Shown: positions 9,976 through 19,213 of the stretch, piece by piece | Numbering within the stretch: position 1 is the first letter of the stretch | Layout: every line of letters starts with the position of its first letter | Assembly (NCBI GenBank): GCA_021737275.1 | Contig: JAIPEE010000016.1 | Coordinates: 1-64,000, forward strand | Origin: Desulfobacterales bacterium | Lineage (GTDB): Bacteria > Desulfobacterota > Desulfobacteria > Desulfobacterales > JAIPEE01 | Direction: 5' to 3' | Length of the DNA stretch: 64,000 nt | Made by a program: the position numbers and the translations under genes | Notes under the pieces: generated by a model | Told to the model about the DNA's origin: nothing | What the model saw: only the letters and a program-made list of their open reading frames with translations | The model's database searches: none

Positions 9976-9993
9976 ATTGAACACATATTCAAT
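9976..9993. promoter_or_regulatory. Candidate TetR operator upstream of tetR
   Basis: ATTGAA (9976-9981) and TTCAAT (9988-9993) are a perfect inverted repeat over 6 nt. The right half lies within TATTCAATTA, a 10-mer that recurs at 13487 and 29371 in front of the deiminase and the first substrate-binding protein. Confidence 0.4.
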
Positions 9994-10037
9994 TAATATA
10001 GGGGACATCCTTTTGTGTCAACCGTTTTGCTGTTTAA

Positions 10038-10108
10038 AAATACCGGACAAGCAGGGCTCAGAAATTCCTGGGGAGGATTGAAACGAGAATAGTGCTTGTC
10101 CGGTATTT
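10038..10108 (-). promoter_or_regulatory. Leader stem-loop element, copy 1
   Basis: Perfect 16-bp arms, AAATACCGGACAAGCA at 10038-10053 and its complement at 10093-10108, enclose 39 nt that contain a small inner hairpin TCCT-GGGG-AGGA. It lies 85 nt upstream of the TetR start codon at 9952. Three related elements occur at 29221, 33448 and 39821. The absence of a consistent T-run argues against a simple terminator. Confidence 0.55.
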
Positions 10109-10212
10109 GGGCTATATTTATTATTTTGGATGTAACCGAATTCCGGTATCCTTAATCATGCTCTACCTATTGAAGATGATCAGTTCTCTGAGTTGCCGGA
10201 AAAGCAACTTTC

Positions 10213-10250
10213 AAAAAAGACGGTAGGGAGATTATCCTGCCGTCTTTTTT
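10213..10250 (-). terminator. Bidirectional terminator after the symporter
   Basis: AAAAAAGACGGTAGG pairs with CCTGCCGTCTTTTTT. On the minus strand it follows the sodium:solute symporter stop by about 50 bp and ends in six T. Confidence 0.8.
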
Positions 10251-10298
10251 GAACTGATTCAAATCATATCAAACAGAGCCGGAATTATAATTCAACCT

Positions 10299-11930
10299 TT
10301 ACCCGGTCTCTTCCTCGGATCTTTTTGAAAAACCGAAGAAATTTTTTGCTGATATCGGATTGCCATCCATATCGGTTAGTGGCAGTGGCGGATTAATCTT
10401 CTGTGTTAAAAGTGCAACGACAACCAGAAGTACAAAACTGGCGATAAATCCCCAAATTGATCCAATATAGGCGGCATCCCACATTGCGGTTTCAAAATCC
10501 AGAACACCTTCAAAGGTATTCATCTCCTTTGTCATTGGCAGATATATAAAATATGAGATAATCCAGGCAACAGCACCCCCAACGGCAGATACCATTGCAC
10601 CGTATTTATTTGCCTTCTTCCAGAAAAAACCGGCAGCCATCGGAAAGAAAAGGCTGACACCTAAAAGTGCTGATGAAAGTACAATCAGATTCATAAGTGC
10701 CTGGAAATAAAGGGCGAGACACATGGAACCAAAAGCCACTACCGGTACAAAGAAACGAATGTACCTTAATGTACTAGCATCATCGACGCCCTTTTTAAAC
10801 AATCCAACGATATTTCTACCTGCAATAGCCGCAACACCGAGGATAATAGAATCACCGGAACTCATGATAGCGGCAACCAGCGCAATAATAAAAATTACTG
10901 CAAGAAAGGGTGTAAGATATTCCACAGCCAGGCGAACGAGGATCTCATTCATGGCCTGATCCAATGTAAGATCAGGATTTAACTGAAAGTACATCATACC
11001 CATCAGCACCGGTAACATGGCAATGGTGATATACATAAGGGAAGATAGAAGCCCTGCCTTTACTGCAGTCTTTTCATCCTTGGCGGCCATGAAGCGCTGC
11101 TGAAGAGATTGTGAGGGAATAGAACCCAAACCGATAGCAGCCCAGGATGCCAGCCAGTAAAACCAGCCGTAATATCCGGTATAAAAAAAGAAACCGGCAT
11201 TTTCGTATTCCGGATTCGCCGCAGATTCAGGCGTTGGAATAAACGACCACTGGTTAAGGCCGAGCCAGTTATTGCCTGCATCATTGGAGAACAAAGATGT
11301 GACGCCACCTTCCAGTTTTCCCATGGCAACAAAGAAGATTACCACAATTCCGGTAATGAGAATACACATCTGGAAAATATCGGTAAGTGTAACGGCCCAC
11401 ATACCACCCAAATATGTATAGACGACAACAACAAGAGTAGACAAAATGATGCCGGTAATAAGACCGACCCCTGTAAAATAATTAATAATAGCGCCAAAGC
11501 CAACCAGAAGGCCGCCAAGCCAACCGATATCACCCATACAGAGGATCGCCATACTAACCGCACCCATAGTTTTACCGTACCTTTTTGTGTAAAAATCAGG
11601 AACGGTGAGAAACTTACCCCTGCGGATAAGCTTTACAAAAAAAAGCCCGATCAGCAGGAGGCAAAGTGCTGAACCCCAGGGTTCGATAATAATCCCCTGG
11701 TTACCGTAAAGATAGGCATAGCCTGCTGCGGCAATACAGGGTCCGGCACCAAACCAGGTAGCGAACACGGTACCGGTTGTAAAAAAAGTACCTAATCGCC
11801 TGCCGGCAACAATATAATCGGTTGTATTCTTCACCCGTTTGGATGCATAATATCCGACTCCAAGCATGCCGATCACATAGATAATAAGTCCCCATAACAC
11901 CCAGCTTGCGTATTGATAATCACCTTCCAT
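10299..11930 (-). CDS. Sodium:solute symporter (SSS family)
   Basis: A 543-residue polytopic membrane protein with about 13 hydrophobic helices. An early helix is followed by D-Y-I-V-A-G-R-R-L-G, the SSS signature region after TM1; helix 2 has G-T-V-F-A-T-W-F-G-A, and S-G-D-S-I-I-L lies near the sodium-site helix. Sodium-driven uptake of a small organic solute is expected. It starts 67 bp after the deiminase-family gene on the same strand, so the two probably form an operon and the symporter imports that enzyme's substrate. The C-terminal segment D-G-N-P-I-S recurs in a relic at 36228. Confidence 0.92.
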   Translation of the reverse strand: MEGDYQYASWVLWGLIIYVIGMLGVGYYASKRVKNTTDYIVAGRRLGTFFTTGTVFATWFGAGPCIAAAGYAYLYGNQGIIIEPWGSALCLLLIGLFFVKLIRRGKFLTVPDFYTKRYGKTMGAVSMAILCMGDIGWLGGLLVGFGAIINYFTGVGLITGIILSTLVVVVYTYLGGMWAVTLTDIFQMCILITGIVVIFFVAMGKLEGGVTSLFSNDAGNNWLGLNQWSFIPTPESAANPEYENAGFFFYTGYYGWFYWLASWAAIGLGSIPSQSLQQRFMAAKDEKTAVKAGLLSSLMYITIAMLPVLMGMMYFQLNPDLTLDQAMNEILVRLAVEYLTPFLAVIFIIALVAAIMSSGDSIILGVAAIAGRNIVGLFKKGVDDASTLRYIRFFVPVVAFGSMCLALYFQALMNLIVLSSALLGVSLFFPMAAGFFWKKANKYGAMVSAVGGAVAWIISYFIYLPMTKEMNTFEGVLDFETAMWDAAYIGSIWGFIASFVLLVVVALLTQKINPPLPLTDMDGNPISAKNFFGFSKRSEEETG

Positions 11931-11997
11931 TCTTCTCCTCCGTTAATAAATGATTAAAAATTATTCTTGTTGAAAGTAAATTATGTAAAAATTATGA

Positions 11998-13335
11998 TTA
12001 CATATTTGTATTCAAATTTTTGTAATCCGGCAATTCTTTGGTACTGCAGTTTATTGCACCGCCGCAATTTGCTACGATGGAACAATCAACAGGTATCACT
12101 TCAATATCAGGAAGTGCTTTTTTGTAGCATTCAACAGCCTGCTCATCATATTTGGCCAGATTACCGCCATACTGACACATCAGAATTCTTCCGTTACACA
12201 TCAGGCTGTTGGCATAAAGGCCGTGAACCGTATGCTGACCGTCCGGGAGCCATCTGGTCAGACCGGTCGGACAGGGAACATGATATATGTCATATCCATA
12301 TCCTTCAAACAGCCGGGTCAGGTTTGCATAGTATTTGTACCAGGGATGACGGGTATCTTCGGGCAGACCGATCAACATTTTGTTGGGGCCGACCATCTTG
12401 AAATGGTTGATGTGACCCAATGGATCATCCGGCTCTTCATCTACAATAATCAGGCGTTCTGCACTCAACCACTGTTCCAGTTTGGCATAAAGATTTGAGA
12501 TATGTGCATTGTCTTTAAGCACGCGGCGAGTAAAAATATAGGTACCATTCCCATCTGTCAGGATATAACCGCCGTCAATCATAATTTCCGTACGATGAAT
12601 TTCATATCCTTCTGTCCAGGCAAATTGATTATCAATATCGACAACCGATTTACAAAGATCACGATATTCCGGATAAAATGCGGCGAATGAAAATTTATGA
12701 GCAACAGGCCTTCCGGTATATTTATCTACACCATAAACAGGAGAATAATCTCTTGCCCAGATATCACCGATAGGTCCGGGAATGGGTTGAATTTTATTCA
12801 GATCAATTCCATAAGCGCTGAGCCATGCCAGAACAGCGGCACCAAAGTACCCCTCAGGAATTCTCAAATAAACCGTTGCATGATCCAGCCCTTCAATCAT
12901 GGATCTGGAAAAATCCCAAAGCGGCGGATACAGGCTGGGAAAACTCAGAATAGCGCCTGACATCGTTTCCCATTCCGGAATCATTCTAAAAGAGTTTGTA
13001 GGCGTTTCATCAGACTCAGCCTCTCTGAATTCGATTTTACCCTCTTTTTTCAGTTCTTCAAATGTTGGAATCGTCTTGTAAATATTTTCAATATCATCAA
13101 TTGTAACACGATCAAAATCAACACTGATATCGTGAAGAAATTCCAGAGCGGTTTCCGCATTGTGAGGTGGCGCATAGGCCCATTTGAATGGAAAATATGA
13201 AAGCACAAACTTGTCTTTTTCTTCAAGACTGTTTGCATACTCAAGCCATGATTCTCTATCCATGGACCAGAATGGATAATGGACAAAATTTTTAAAGTTG
13301 TCCGGATTTTGGTTTACCAATAATTCTTTTGTCAT
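11998..13335 (-). CDS. Divergent agmatine-deiminase-family (PAD_porph) enzyme
   Basis: A 445-residue member of the guanidino-modifying deiminase superfamily. D-I-W-A-R-D-Y-S-P-V, G-H-I-N-H-F and a C-terminal N-C-G-G-A-I-N-C (Cys about 430) match the catalytic Asp/His/Cys positions. It is about 80 residues longer than the two canonical agmatine deiminases in this window, and its Cys motif is followed by S-T-K-E-L instead of I-T-Q-Q-Q. The substrate is therefore probably another guanidino compound, not agmatine. The start is set by AGGAGGAATATTAAA before ATG 13335. It heads an operon with the sodium:solute symporter. Confidence 0.82.
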   Translation of the reverse strand: MTKELLVNQNPDNFKNFVHYPFWSMDRESWLEYANSLEEKDKFVLSYFPFKWAYAPPHNAETALEFLHDISVDFDRVTIDDIENIYKTIPTFEELKKEGKIEFREAESDETPTNSFRMIPEWETMSGAILSFPSLYPPLWDFSRSMIEGLDHATVYLRIPEGYFGAAVLAWLSAYGIDLNKIQPIPGPIGDIWARDYSPVYGVDKYTGRPVAHKFSFAAFYPEYRDLCKSVVDIDNQFAWTEGYEIHRTEIMIDGGYILTDGNGTYIFTRRVLKDNAHISNLYAKLEQWLSAERLIIVDEEPDDPLGHINHFKMVGPNKMLIGLPEDTRHPWYKYYANLTRLFEGYGYDIYHVPCPTGLTRWLPDGQHTVHGLYANSLMCNGRILMCQYGGNLAKYDEQAVECYKKALPDIEVIPVDCSIVANCGGAINCSTKELPDYKNLNTNM

Positions 13336-13705
13336 TTTAATATTCCTCCTGAAAGTCAAATATGTTTTCCTTTTTTGAAAATAAAACAGAAAACGTTATA
13401 CCACTCATATGTTTTAAATTGAATGTTCAGTTAATTATGATTGCTTAAAAAGTAAATTAAAAATTCCTTTTTATAACTAACTGTATATTCAATTAGCATA
13501 TTAAAAAATAAAGTCAACCTAATTTTACCCCCCCCTATATGACTGATATGATTTGTTTTTTTCACTTGAGCTTAAACGATTTTTATAAAACTTTTTAATT
13601 ATGAGACACCTCCACACATACTACAAATATTCTTCACAGTAAAACATGGGGATATCACTCACACCTGCTCCTGTATCTATATAAAAATGCAGGAAACGGT
13701 TTTTG
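13336..13705. promoter_or_regulatory. Promoter region of the deiminase/symporter operon
   Basis: AT-rich, no gene. It contains two related half-palindromes in opposite orientation: the complement of 13417-13434 reads TAACTG-AACA-TTCAATTT, and 13479-13496 reads TAACTG-TATA-TTCAATTA. They are good candidates for the binding sites of the neighbouring TetR. The rest shows nothing recognisable. Confidence 0.4.
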
Positions 13706-16009
13706 TTATTTATTTGTCATTCGATATATATATTTCTCAATTTCAAATCCGATTTTATTGTCCGGGAACAATTCTTTCATCTGTTGAGCAAGAAGCAAGG
13801 CATTATTGAAATTATTTGTTTTTAAATAATGATCTGCCAGTGCGTAAAGAAAATCAAAATTTTGAGGCTCAAGAGAAAGTGCGGTTAAAAGGGCTTTTTC
13901 GGCATCGTTGTTTTCCTCAATCAATTGAAACAGCAATCCGAGATTATAATGGACCCTGGGCCTTTCCGGAAGGCCGCCTGCAGCTTTTTTGATATATATG
14001 ACTGCATCCTGATATCGTTTTTCCTCAGCCAGAAGAAGCCCCAGGGAATAAGTAATTTCATGCATTTCCGGATAAATTTCCAGTATCTGACGCAGTAGCA
14101 CTTCCGCTTTCTTATTCTGCCCGGTATTGTTGTAAAGCAGTGCAAGATTGTTTAGTGCAGGAAAAAAGCGGCTATCAATTTTTATCGCATTTTCATAGTT
14201 CTTAATTGCTTTTTGGGAGTGACCAAGCGCACTGTACATCAGGCCGAGATTGTATCTGCCGGAGGGGAAATCCGAAGCAAACGTCATGGCATCCGTATAT
14301 TCATCAATAACAGTGCGTAAAACCTTTTTCTGGTTTTTCGAAAACTCCGGATTCTTTATAGATACAACACCAAGAGCAGCCTGAATTCTTACTGCTTTTA
14401 CCGGATCATAAAGCAGCGGAAAAATGAACTTGGCGTCTTTGTCAAATTGTAGTTGATTGATAGTAGATATGGCCGTCTGTCTCACAAGGGCTTCACTGTC
14501 AAACAATGCCGTTTCCAGCGCTTTAAAGCTCTCTTCTACAGGATACGATACAAGTAAAGATAATGCAGTAGCCCTTACGTTTGGTGGGAAAAGCTGATCA
14601 TTCGCAAGTGTGATAAGTTCGGGTAGTACATCCAGGTTGCCTGATCTACCCTCCAATAAAAATCGCGCATAGTGGGGTCGTTTTTTTTGACCGTACCATT
14701 TTGCCATATATTCATTGGTCCATTGGACGGTTTTATCAGAATGACACCCGGCTGTATTACATGAATTAGGCGTATTATACTGTTTTGTTAAATCCGGTCT
14801 GGGGATTCGGATACTGTGGTCGGCCCTTTCATCAATTCCCATATATGTTCTTTCCGGCATATGGCATTTGATACAATCATCCCCGTCACTTTCTTTTCCT
14901 TTATATATTTTTTTGTGGAAATGATGGTTTGCCGTATCATAGGTATCCGCCCGGTGACAAGTTAGGCACAGGGTATTTCCTTCCATCTTAAGTTCCTGGC
15001 TGTGAACATCGTGACAGTCACTACATTTTACATCCCGCAAAAACATTTTGCTTTGCATGAATGAACCGTAAACATAAACCTCATCCAGAATTTGACCGTC
15101 CGGGTAATAAAGGTCGGCAGTTAAAAGGCTGGGAATCATATAATCCATAGTATCTTTATGAAAGTGGCTGAAATCATCAATGGATGATCTTCGCGAGTGA
15201 CACCGGGCACAAATTTCAATAAGATCTTTTGACGCAATATTACGGGTTTTTACTACAAGATCAAAGTTGTCAGTCTGTCGTCTTGCCATAGCGGGCTGTT
15301 CCGCCCACGCAACATGTTTTGACCCGGGGCCATGGCAACTTTCACAGCTCACATCGATTTCAGACCAGGTTGTGTTGAATGTGTCAGTGCTGATATTATA
15401 ACCTTTTTTCAGATTTGTAGTATGGCATTCGGCACACATACCATTCCAATTCTGCCCTTGATTTGTCCAGTGCAGCCAGTCTTCATGATCATCCGTATGG
15501 TTTGGAAGCACATACCATTGCTCTTTAATAACATCCCATGCAATGGTCAGACACTGAAGGCGTCCTCCCGGAAAAGATACAAGATATTGCTGCAGAGGAT
15601 TAAACCCAAATACATGTGAAACCTGAAAATCTGCAAATTCTCCGTCCGGACCGGGTGTATGAATAAAAAATTTTTCACCTTTTTTAAAAAAACGCCTTGT
15701 AATCCCGTTATGTACAAATTCCGAATCATTAAAATCTCCGAGAACCGTATTATTATCGGCGATATCCATAGCCCTGTCATGGTCGGAGTTGAACCATCTG
15801 TCAAATTCAATTTTATGGCACTCTTTACATTTTCCCCTACCGGCAAAATCCACTTTTTGATCTGTTCCCGATATAGAATTCCGGTTGAATAAAACTTTGG
15901 CTCTATAGAAGGACAAAGGAATAACCGTAATAATAACAAGGGTGGCAATAATTCCTACAATCATCCATTTTTTTTTCAGGAGTTCGTTTTTTAAAAAATC
16001 ATCTGCCAT
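13706..16009 (-). CDS. Membrane-anchored multiheme cytochrome c with TPR repeats
   Basis: 767 residues. A single N-terminal helix (about 14-35) anchors a periplasmic protein with seven CxxCH sites (C-K-E-C-H, C-A-E-C-H, C-E-S-C-H, C-A-R-C-H, C-S-D-C-H, C-L-T-C-H, C-I-K-C-H) and one CxxxxCH (C-N-T-A-G-C-H), so up to eight hemes. Heme motifs fill the first 430 residues. HEAT-like and then at least four tetratricopeptide units fill the rest. It is the last gene of the cytochrome b-Rieske operon, 20 bp after the Rieske stop, and presumably accepts electrons from that complex. The natural partner is unknown. Confidence 0.9.
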   Translation of the reverse strand: MADDFLKNELLKKKWMIVGIIATLVIITVIPLSFYRAKVLFNRNSISGTDQKVDFAGRGKCKECHKIEFDRWFNSDHDRAMDIADNNTVLGDFNDSEFVHNGITRRFFKKGEKFFIHTPGPDGEFADFQVSHVFGFNPLQQYLVSFPGGRLQCLTIAWDVIKEQWYVLPNHTDDHEDWLHWTNQGQNWNGMCAECHTTNLKKGYNISTDTFNTTWSEIDVSCESCHGPGSKHVAWAEQPAMARRQTDNFDLVVKTRNIASKDLIEICARCHSRRSSIDDFSHFHKDTMDYMIPSLLTADLYYPDGQILDEVYVYGSFMQSKMFLRDVKCSDCHDVHSQELKMEGNTLCLTCHRADTYDTANHHFHKKIYKGKESDGDDCIKCHMPERTYMGIDERADHSIRIPRPDLTKQYNTPNSCNTAGCHSDKTVQWTNEYMAKWYGQKKRPHYARFLLEGRSGNLDVLPELITLANDQLFPPNVRATALSLLVSYPVEESFKALETALFDSEALVRQTAISTINQLQFDKDAKFIFPLLYDPVKAVRIQAALGVVSIKNPEFSKNQKKVLRTVIDEYTDAMTFASDFPSGRYNLGLMYSALGHSQKAIKNYENAIKIDSRFFPALNNLALLYNNTGQNKKAEVLLRQILEIYPEMHEITYSLGLLLAEEKRYQDAVIYIKKAAGGLPERPRVHYNLGLLFQLIEENNDAEKALLTALSLEPQNFDFLYALADHYLKTNNFNNALLLAQQMKELFPDNKIGFEIEKYIYRMTNK

Positions 16010-16029
16010 ATTGGATCACGAAGTATAAT

Positions 16030-16551
16030 TCAACGTTTTACGTTTTCAGGATAAATAACCTGTTCTTTAGCAAAACCTGCCCTTTTGATTATCCGGCTTA
16101 TATCAACGATTATGTTCATGTTAACAATTTTTATTTTGTAAATATCAAGTGCCCTTGGTGCCGGAGAGCTCAATACCTTTCCGGTCATATCAAATTGTGA
16201 AGCATGGCACGGGCATATAAACTTTTTTTCTTCCTCATTCCACGGCACACTGCAGCCCAGATGAGTACATTTGCTGGATAAAGCAAGAAACCCGCCGTCT
16301 TTAAGACACACAAGATAAAACTTTCCTCTTACGAAAGCGGTGACAGATTCGGGTTGAAAGGAATCAATAGTACCTGCTTCAATAATATTGTCAGAATTTC
16401 CAGATACTGTTTTCCCCTTTTTGGGATTCAAAAAAGAAACGCACAAAGCGATAAATTCTGCAATGGCAATAAAACCAAGTCCTGTCCACAGGATTTTCAA
16501 AAAATTCCTGCGATGAATTTTATTTTTTTCATACTTTTCCTTTTTTTTCAT
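16030..16551 (-). CDS. Rieske iron-sulfur protein of a bc-type complex
   Basis: 173 residues: a short cytoplasmic start, one membrane helix (about 14-38) and a periplasmic Rieske fold. The [2Fe-2S] ligands are in C-T-H-L-G-C and C-P-C-H-A-S. It would move electrons from quinol at the Qo site to a c-type cytochrome. The cytochrome b gene ends 7 bp upstream and the multiheme cytochrome c starts 20 bp downstream, so the three are one transcription unit. Confidence 0.95.
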   Translation of the reverse strand: MKKKEKYEKNKIHRRNFLKILWTGLGFIAIAEFIALCVSFLNPKKGKTVSGNSDNIIEAGTIDSFQPESVTAFVRGKFYLVCLKDGGFLALSSKCTHLGCSVPWNEEEKKFICPCHASQFDMTGKVLSSPAPRALDIYKIKIVNMNIIVDISRIIKRAGFAKEQVIYPENVKR

Positions 16552-16558
16552 TCTTCCG

Positions 16559-17893
16559 TCACCATATAAGTTTCATTCCGGGACCTCTTAGCCAGGTGCC
16601 GGTAACTGTGAGCACAATATAGGCAGTCGTTAAAAATATAAATATTGTCTGAAAGGCTTCATTTATAGAAAGGTTGAACTTTCTTTTCATCAGGTAGTAA
16701 AATATGAAGATAAAAGCAATCACAATACTAAAAGGGATAAGGCCGGTTGATATTACCCCGACCATGTCCGGCATTAATAATTGAAAATTAACAACATACT
16801 CATCCAGAAGTATAAAACCCGGAACACATATTATTGAAAATAAAGCTGATATAAATCCTGCCTTTTTTGCTTTATCGGAAATAAACCAGACACCTTTCTG
16901 CGCTGCAGTGTCTGTTATAAATGGAGTAAAAAAAAGTAGTAAAAGAGCAAGTACCGGTATAATAAAAACAGCAAACAACGGATGGAAATGCACAAGCAGT
17001 TCCTGCAAACCGGAGAAATACCAGGGGGCTTTTGCAGGATTGGGACTTAACCCTGAATTGGCAATATCATCCAGGGGGGCATTGAAAACAAGAGAAATGG
17101 ATAAAATAAAGGCAATCAAAACAGCTCCGACTACCGTCTCACGCAAAAAAAGATTTGGGTTACTCTTTACCATAACAGGTTTGATATTATCATCAGCATG
17201 ATGGGTACCTGGAAAAACAACACCTCCGGCTTTTCTGATTTTCCAGAAATGAATAGCAAAAAGAATAATCAGTATTGATGGTATCAGGGTTGTATGAAGC
17301 GTAAAAAACATCTGGAGCGTCCGAGTACTTACTTCATATCCGTCTGTAACAAAATTTTTAAAAAAACTTCCTGACGGAATGTACTCAAACATATTGATAC
17401 AAATGGTGACGGCCCAATACGCGGTCTGGTCCCACGGCAGAAGATAACCGGTAAAACATGACAGCAGAATCAGCAAAAAAATACAGATTCCGATAATCCA
17501 GTTAACCCTCCGAGTACCATAAAAACCAGATGTAAAAAAAACTCTTAGCATGTGACAGAAAGCAACAATGACCAGAAAATTGGCAGAAAAATAATGAATA
17601 TTTCGCACCAGCTGCCCAAACAAAATATCGTTTTTGATCAACTGAACCGATTCATACGCGATCCCGGGTAATGGCTTATACGCTAATTGCATCAGTATGC
17701 CTGTCACCATAAGCATAAAGGCAAGAACCAGTGACATACCGCCAAGGCCCCATGTGCATTTAAATGCGAGTGAGGACAATGGTATTTTTACAGGATGAAT
17801 ATGCTTTATAAAACTTACAAACGTGTTAAACGGTTTAGCGGCAAGCATCTTTTTACTATTGGCCGGTTCATGATCTCGGGATTCATTTTGCAT
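16559..17893 (-). CDS. Cytochrome b subunit of a bc/b6f-type quinol oxidising complex
   Basis: 444 residues with eight or more membrane helices: a full-length, fused b6 plus subunit-IV type protein. Paired helix histidines are seen in N-I-H-Y-F ... F-C-H-M-L and in T-L-H-T-T ... A-I-H-F-W. The Qo region reads P-W-D-Q-T-A-Y-W-A. The usual PEWY loop appears as A-P-W-Y-F, a notable substitution at a residue important for quinol oxidation. It is first in the operon with Rieske and an eight-heme cytochrome in place of a monoheme c1. It likely feeds quinol electrons to periplasmic c-type carriers. Confidence 0.92.
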   Translation of the reverse strand: MQNESRDHEPANSKKMLAAKPFNTFVSFIKHIHPVKIPLSSLAFKCTWGLGGMSLVLAFMLMVTGILMQLAYKPLPGIAYESVQLIKNDILFGQLVRNIHYFSANFLVIVAFCHMLRVFFTSGFYGTRRVNWIIGICIFLLILLSCFTGYLLPWDQTAYWAVTICINMFEYIPSGSFFKNFVTDGYEVSTRTLQMFFTLHTTLIPSILIILFAIHFWKIRKAGGVVFPGTHHADDNIKPVMVKSNPNLFLRETVVGAVLIAFILSISLVFNAPLDDIANSGLSPNPAKAPWYFSGLQELLVHFHPLFAVFIIPVLALLLLFFTPFITDTAAQKGVWFISDKAKKAGFISALFSIICVPGFILLDEYVVNFQLLMPDMVGVISTGLIPFSIVIAFIFIFYYLMKRKFNLSINEAFQTIFIFLTTAYIVLTVTGTWLRGPGMKLIW

Positions 17894-18153
17894 TATTAAG
17901 ATTGTTAGTTCCGAGTTAACATCGCTGTTGTTTTTGCACCCAAATATTAAATTTTAATACTATATCAGTAAGAATTAAACAACCTATTGATTTTTTAGCC
18001 TAACATGTCCTGACCTGTACTTGAATTGACAAGACTGACATTTTGGCCAGCACATTGCTTGACAGTATATTATCACAACATTTCAGCAACTCTTTTCATC
18101 ATTGATGAGTTGGAGCAATCAGTAATTGAGCCTGTAACCTGTTCATAGTGGCT

Positions 18154-19146
18154 TTACTTTCTTTCAAAAGGATAAATCACCTTCCAGTCATCCTTCATGT
18201 TTACGACAACCCATCCGCGACTTGTCCCTTCATCGAGAGCCTTGTCCAGCTTTCCGATATGTGATTTACGGTCATAGGCCCATTCACGCTCGGCATCGGT
18301 GTGGTGGACCAAAAGCCCCAAGCGCGGCCCTTGTCCGGCAGTGACCCAATGAAGCATCTGCAGGTCACCGTCTGAGTTGCCGAAAGCCGCCACCGGGCGG
18401 CGGCCGATGTGCAAATTAATGCCTACGGGTTTACCCTCCTTGTCATCGATGAAACTCAATTTCGGCAGCCTCACGAGTACCGGTCCGTTGTCGCGCATCT
18501 CGAACTTGGTCTGGATGCTGCTGCCGACCACCTGCTCGGGGGGGATGCCATATACCGCTTCTGCCCAGGGTCGAATAAACTCGATGCCACCTCCTGAGAT
18601 GATGAACGTTTTAAAGCCATTCGCTCGCAGAAAAGTCAGCAGTTCCAGCATCGGTTGATAGACCATCTCGGTATAGCGCTTGCCGGTTTTTGGGTGCCTG
18701 GCTGTGGCGATCCAGTCACTCACTACCTTCTCGAACGCTGTCGTGGTCATACCAGCATGGGTGGCCATAATGATTTCGAGAATCGCTTTTTCCCCACCAG
18801 CCAGTGCTGCCTCAACGTCTCCCTTGAGCAACGATGAAAAGGGCTCCTTATTTTTCCATTCGGGATGCTGCGGTGCAAGCACCTTAACCCGGTCCAAAGC
18901 GAAGAACATCTGAAAGTACATCGGTTGTTCGCTCCATAAAGTGCCGTCATTGTCAAACACCGCTATGCGATCGGGTATGGGCACAAAGTCCGGCGAGCCT
19001 TGATTGGTAGTCTTTTCAACAAAGATGACGATGGCCTTTTTTACTGCGCTGTCGTTCCACGAAACCAACGGATCTGAGGCCTGGGCGCCGATGACTGAAC
19101 TGGCGACTACAAGAGCGATGGTCAGACAAAATATGCGTGTACTCAT
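18154..19146 (-). CDS. Secreted HAD-superfamily phosphatase
   Basis: 330 residues with a cleavable signal peptide (hydrophobic 5-20, A-Q-A at 21-23). HAD motif I is F-D-N-D-G-T (nucleophile Asp 65, acid Asp 67), motif II is I-I-S-G-G-G and motif IV is F-G-N-S-D-G-D. A periplasmic phosphomonoesterase is likely. The start is fixed by AAAGGAAAAACT before ATG 19146; a GTG at 19200 is rejected. It lies 67 bp behind the sulfatase on the same strand. Both genes are visibly richer in GC than their neighbours, which suggests joint acquisition. Confidence 0.85.
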   Translation of the reverse strand: MSTRIFCLTIALVVASSVIGAQASDPLVSWNDSAVKKAIVIFVEKTTNQGSPDFVPIPDRIAVFDNDGTLWSEQPMYFQMFFALDRVKVLAPQHPEWKNKEPFSSLLKGDVEAALAGGEKAILEIIMATHAGMTTTAFEKVVSDWIATARHPKTGKRYTEMVYQPMLELLTFLRANGFKTFIISGGGIEFIRPWAEAVYGIPPEQVVGSSIQTKFEMRDNGPVLVRLPKLSFIDDKEGKPVGINLHIGRRPVAAFGNSDGDLQMLHWVTAGQGPRLGLLVHHTDAEREWAYDRKSHIGKLDKALDEGTSRGWVVVNMKDDWKVIYPFERK

Positions 19147-19213
19147 AGTTTTTCCTTTTGAATTGGGGAAAAAGTGGGACACACCGTGTGGGTGCCCCAC
19201 TCGAATGATGCGG

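Noticed and set aside
10038-10108. Integron attC site or simple transcription terminator
   Set aside because: No integrase or attC core sites are seen, and the four elements lack a consistent T-run on either strand and sit upstream of genes.
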